A DNA stretch of 64,000 bases from Proteus columbae (GTDB lineage Bacteria; Pseudomonadota; Gammaproteobacteria; Enterobacterales; Enterobacteriaceae): the NCBI RefSeq assembly GCF_009914335.1, contig NZ_CP043925.1:2852001-2916000 (forward strand), given 5' to 3'. The notes under the pieces were generated by a model. It ran no database searches. It saw only the letters and a list, made by a program, of their open reading frames with translations, and was not told the origin of the DNA. The position numbers and the translations under genes were made by a program. This document shows, one piece after another, positions 63,978 through 64,000 of the stretch (position 1 is the first letter of the stretch; each line of letters starts with the position of its first letter).

Positions 63978-64000
63978 GAATCTCGCCAGAAAATACTGGC
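63978..64000 (-). terminator. Partial terminator of a gene beyond the right edge
   Basis: On the - strand the window edge holds CTGGCGAGATTC followed by T8, with the inner part of the opposite arm (GCCAG) just before it. The outer part of the hairpin would lie beyond the window. If so, the gene upstream of bcsG ends here and bcsG has its own promoter in 63813-63977. Confidence 0.5.

Overview
This window looks like chromosome of an indole-positive Proteus (Morganellaceae, Gammaproteobacteria; P. vulgaris group rather than P. mirabilis). The DNA is AT-rich. Gene order is enterobacterial but rearranged. A 1577-residue HpmA-type hemolysin sits next to its 561-residue HpmB transporter, and a tryptophanase operon (tnaC-tnaA-tnaB) closely resembles what I remember of the P. 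vulgaris enzyme. The species call rests on memory of protein families, not on a search.

Layout. 1-3.5 kb: the end of hofB, then hofC, coaE, zapD and yacG (+ strand). 3.5-14.4 kb: mutT, then an accessory block with tnaCAB (- strand) and hpmBA (+ strand) back to back around an 830-bp AT-rich region. In E. coli mutT directly follows secA, so this block splits secA from mutT. 14.4-35.7 kb: secA, secM, a DciA-like gene (+), lpxC, and the division and cell-wall (dcw) cluster read on the - strand from mraZ to ftsZ. All the usual dcw genes are present except ddlB, whose slot holds a 118-codon ORF that may be its remnant. 36.3-46.4 kb: cra, an AMP-forming acyl-CoA ligase where E. coli has ilvIH, leuO, then leuL-leuABCD with a leucine attenuator. 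46.4-49.7 kb: a candidate SgrS small RNA, sgrR, a 620-bp gap with DnaA-box-like sites, and mutH.

49.7-56.8 kb holds the most striking gene: one 2366-codon - strand ORF for a multidomain toxin. Its N-terminal part carries an anthrax edema factor/ExoY-type nucleotidyl cyclase domain with the key catalytic residues retained. This is flanked by a degenerate alpha/beta-hydrolase-like segment and an ADP-ribosyltransferase-like or SHE-like segment. A TcdA/TcdB-type hydrophobic pore region and glycine/aspartate-rich RTX repeats follow. No acyltransferase or type I secretion genes lie beside it. 57-60 kb: speB and speA (agmatine route to putrescine). 60.7-64 kb: metK behind a MetJ operator, and an isolated bcsG (cellulose phosphoethanolamine transferase) on the - strand.

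Regulation readable from the sequence includes a TnaC leader with the Trp/Asp/Pro arrest residues and an upstream CRP site, a SecM arrest motif, a LeuL attenuator, tandem MraZ boxes before mraZ, MetJ boxes before metK, and many intrinsic terminators. No tRNA, rRNA, CRISPR array or insertion sequence was seen.
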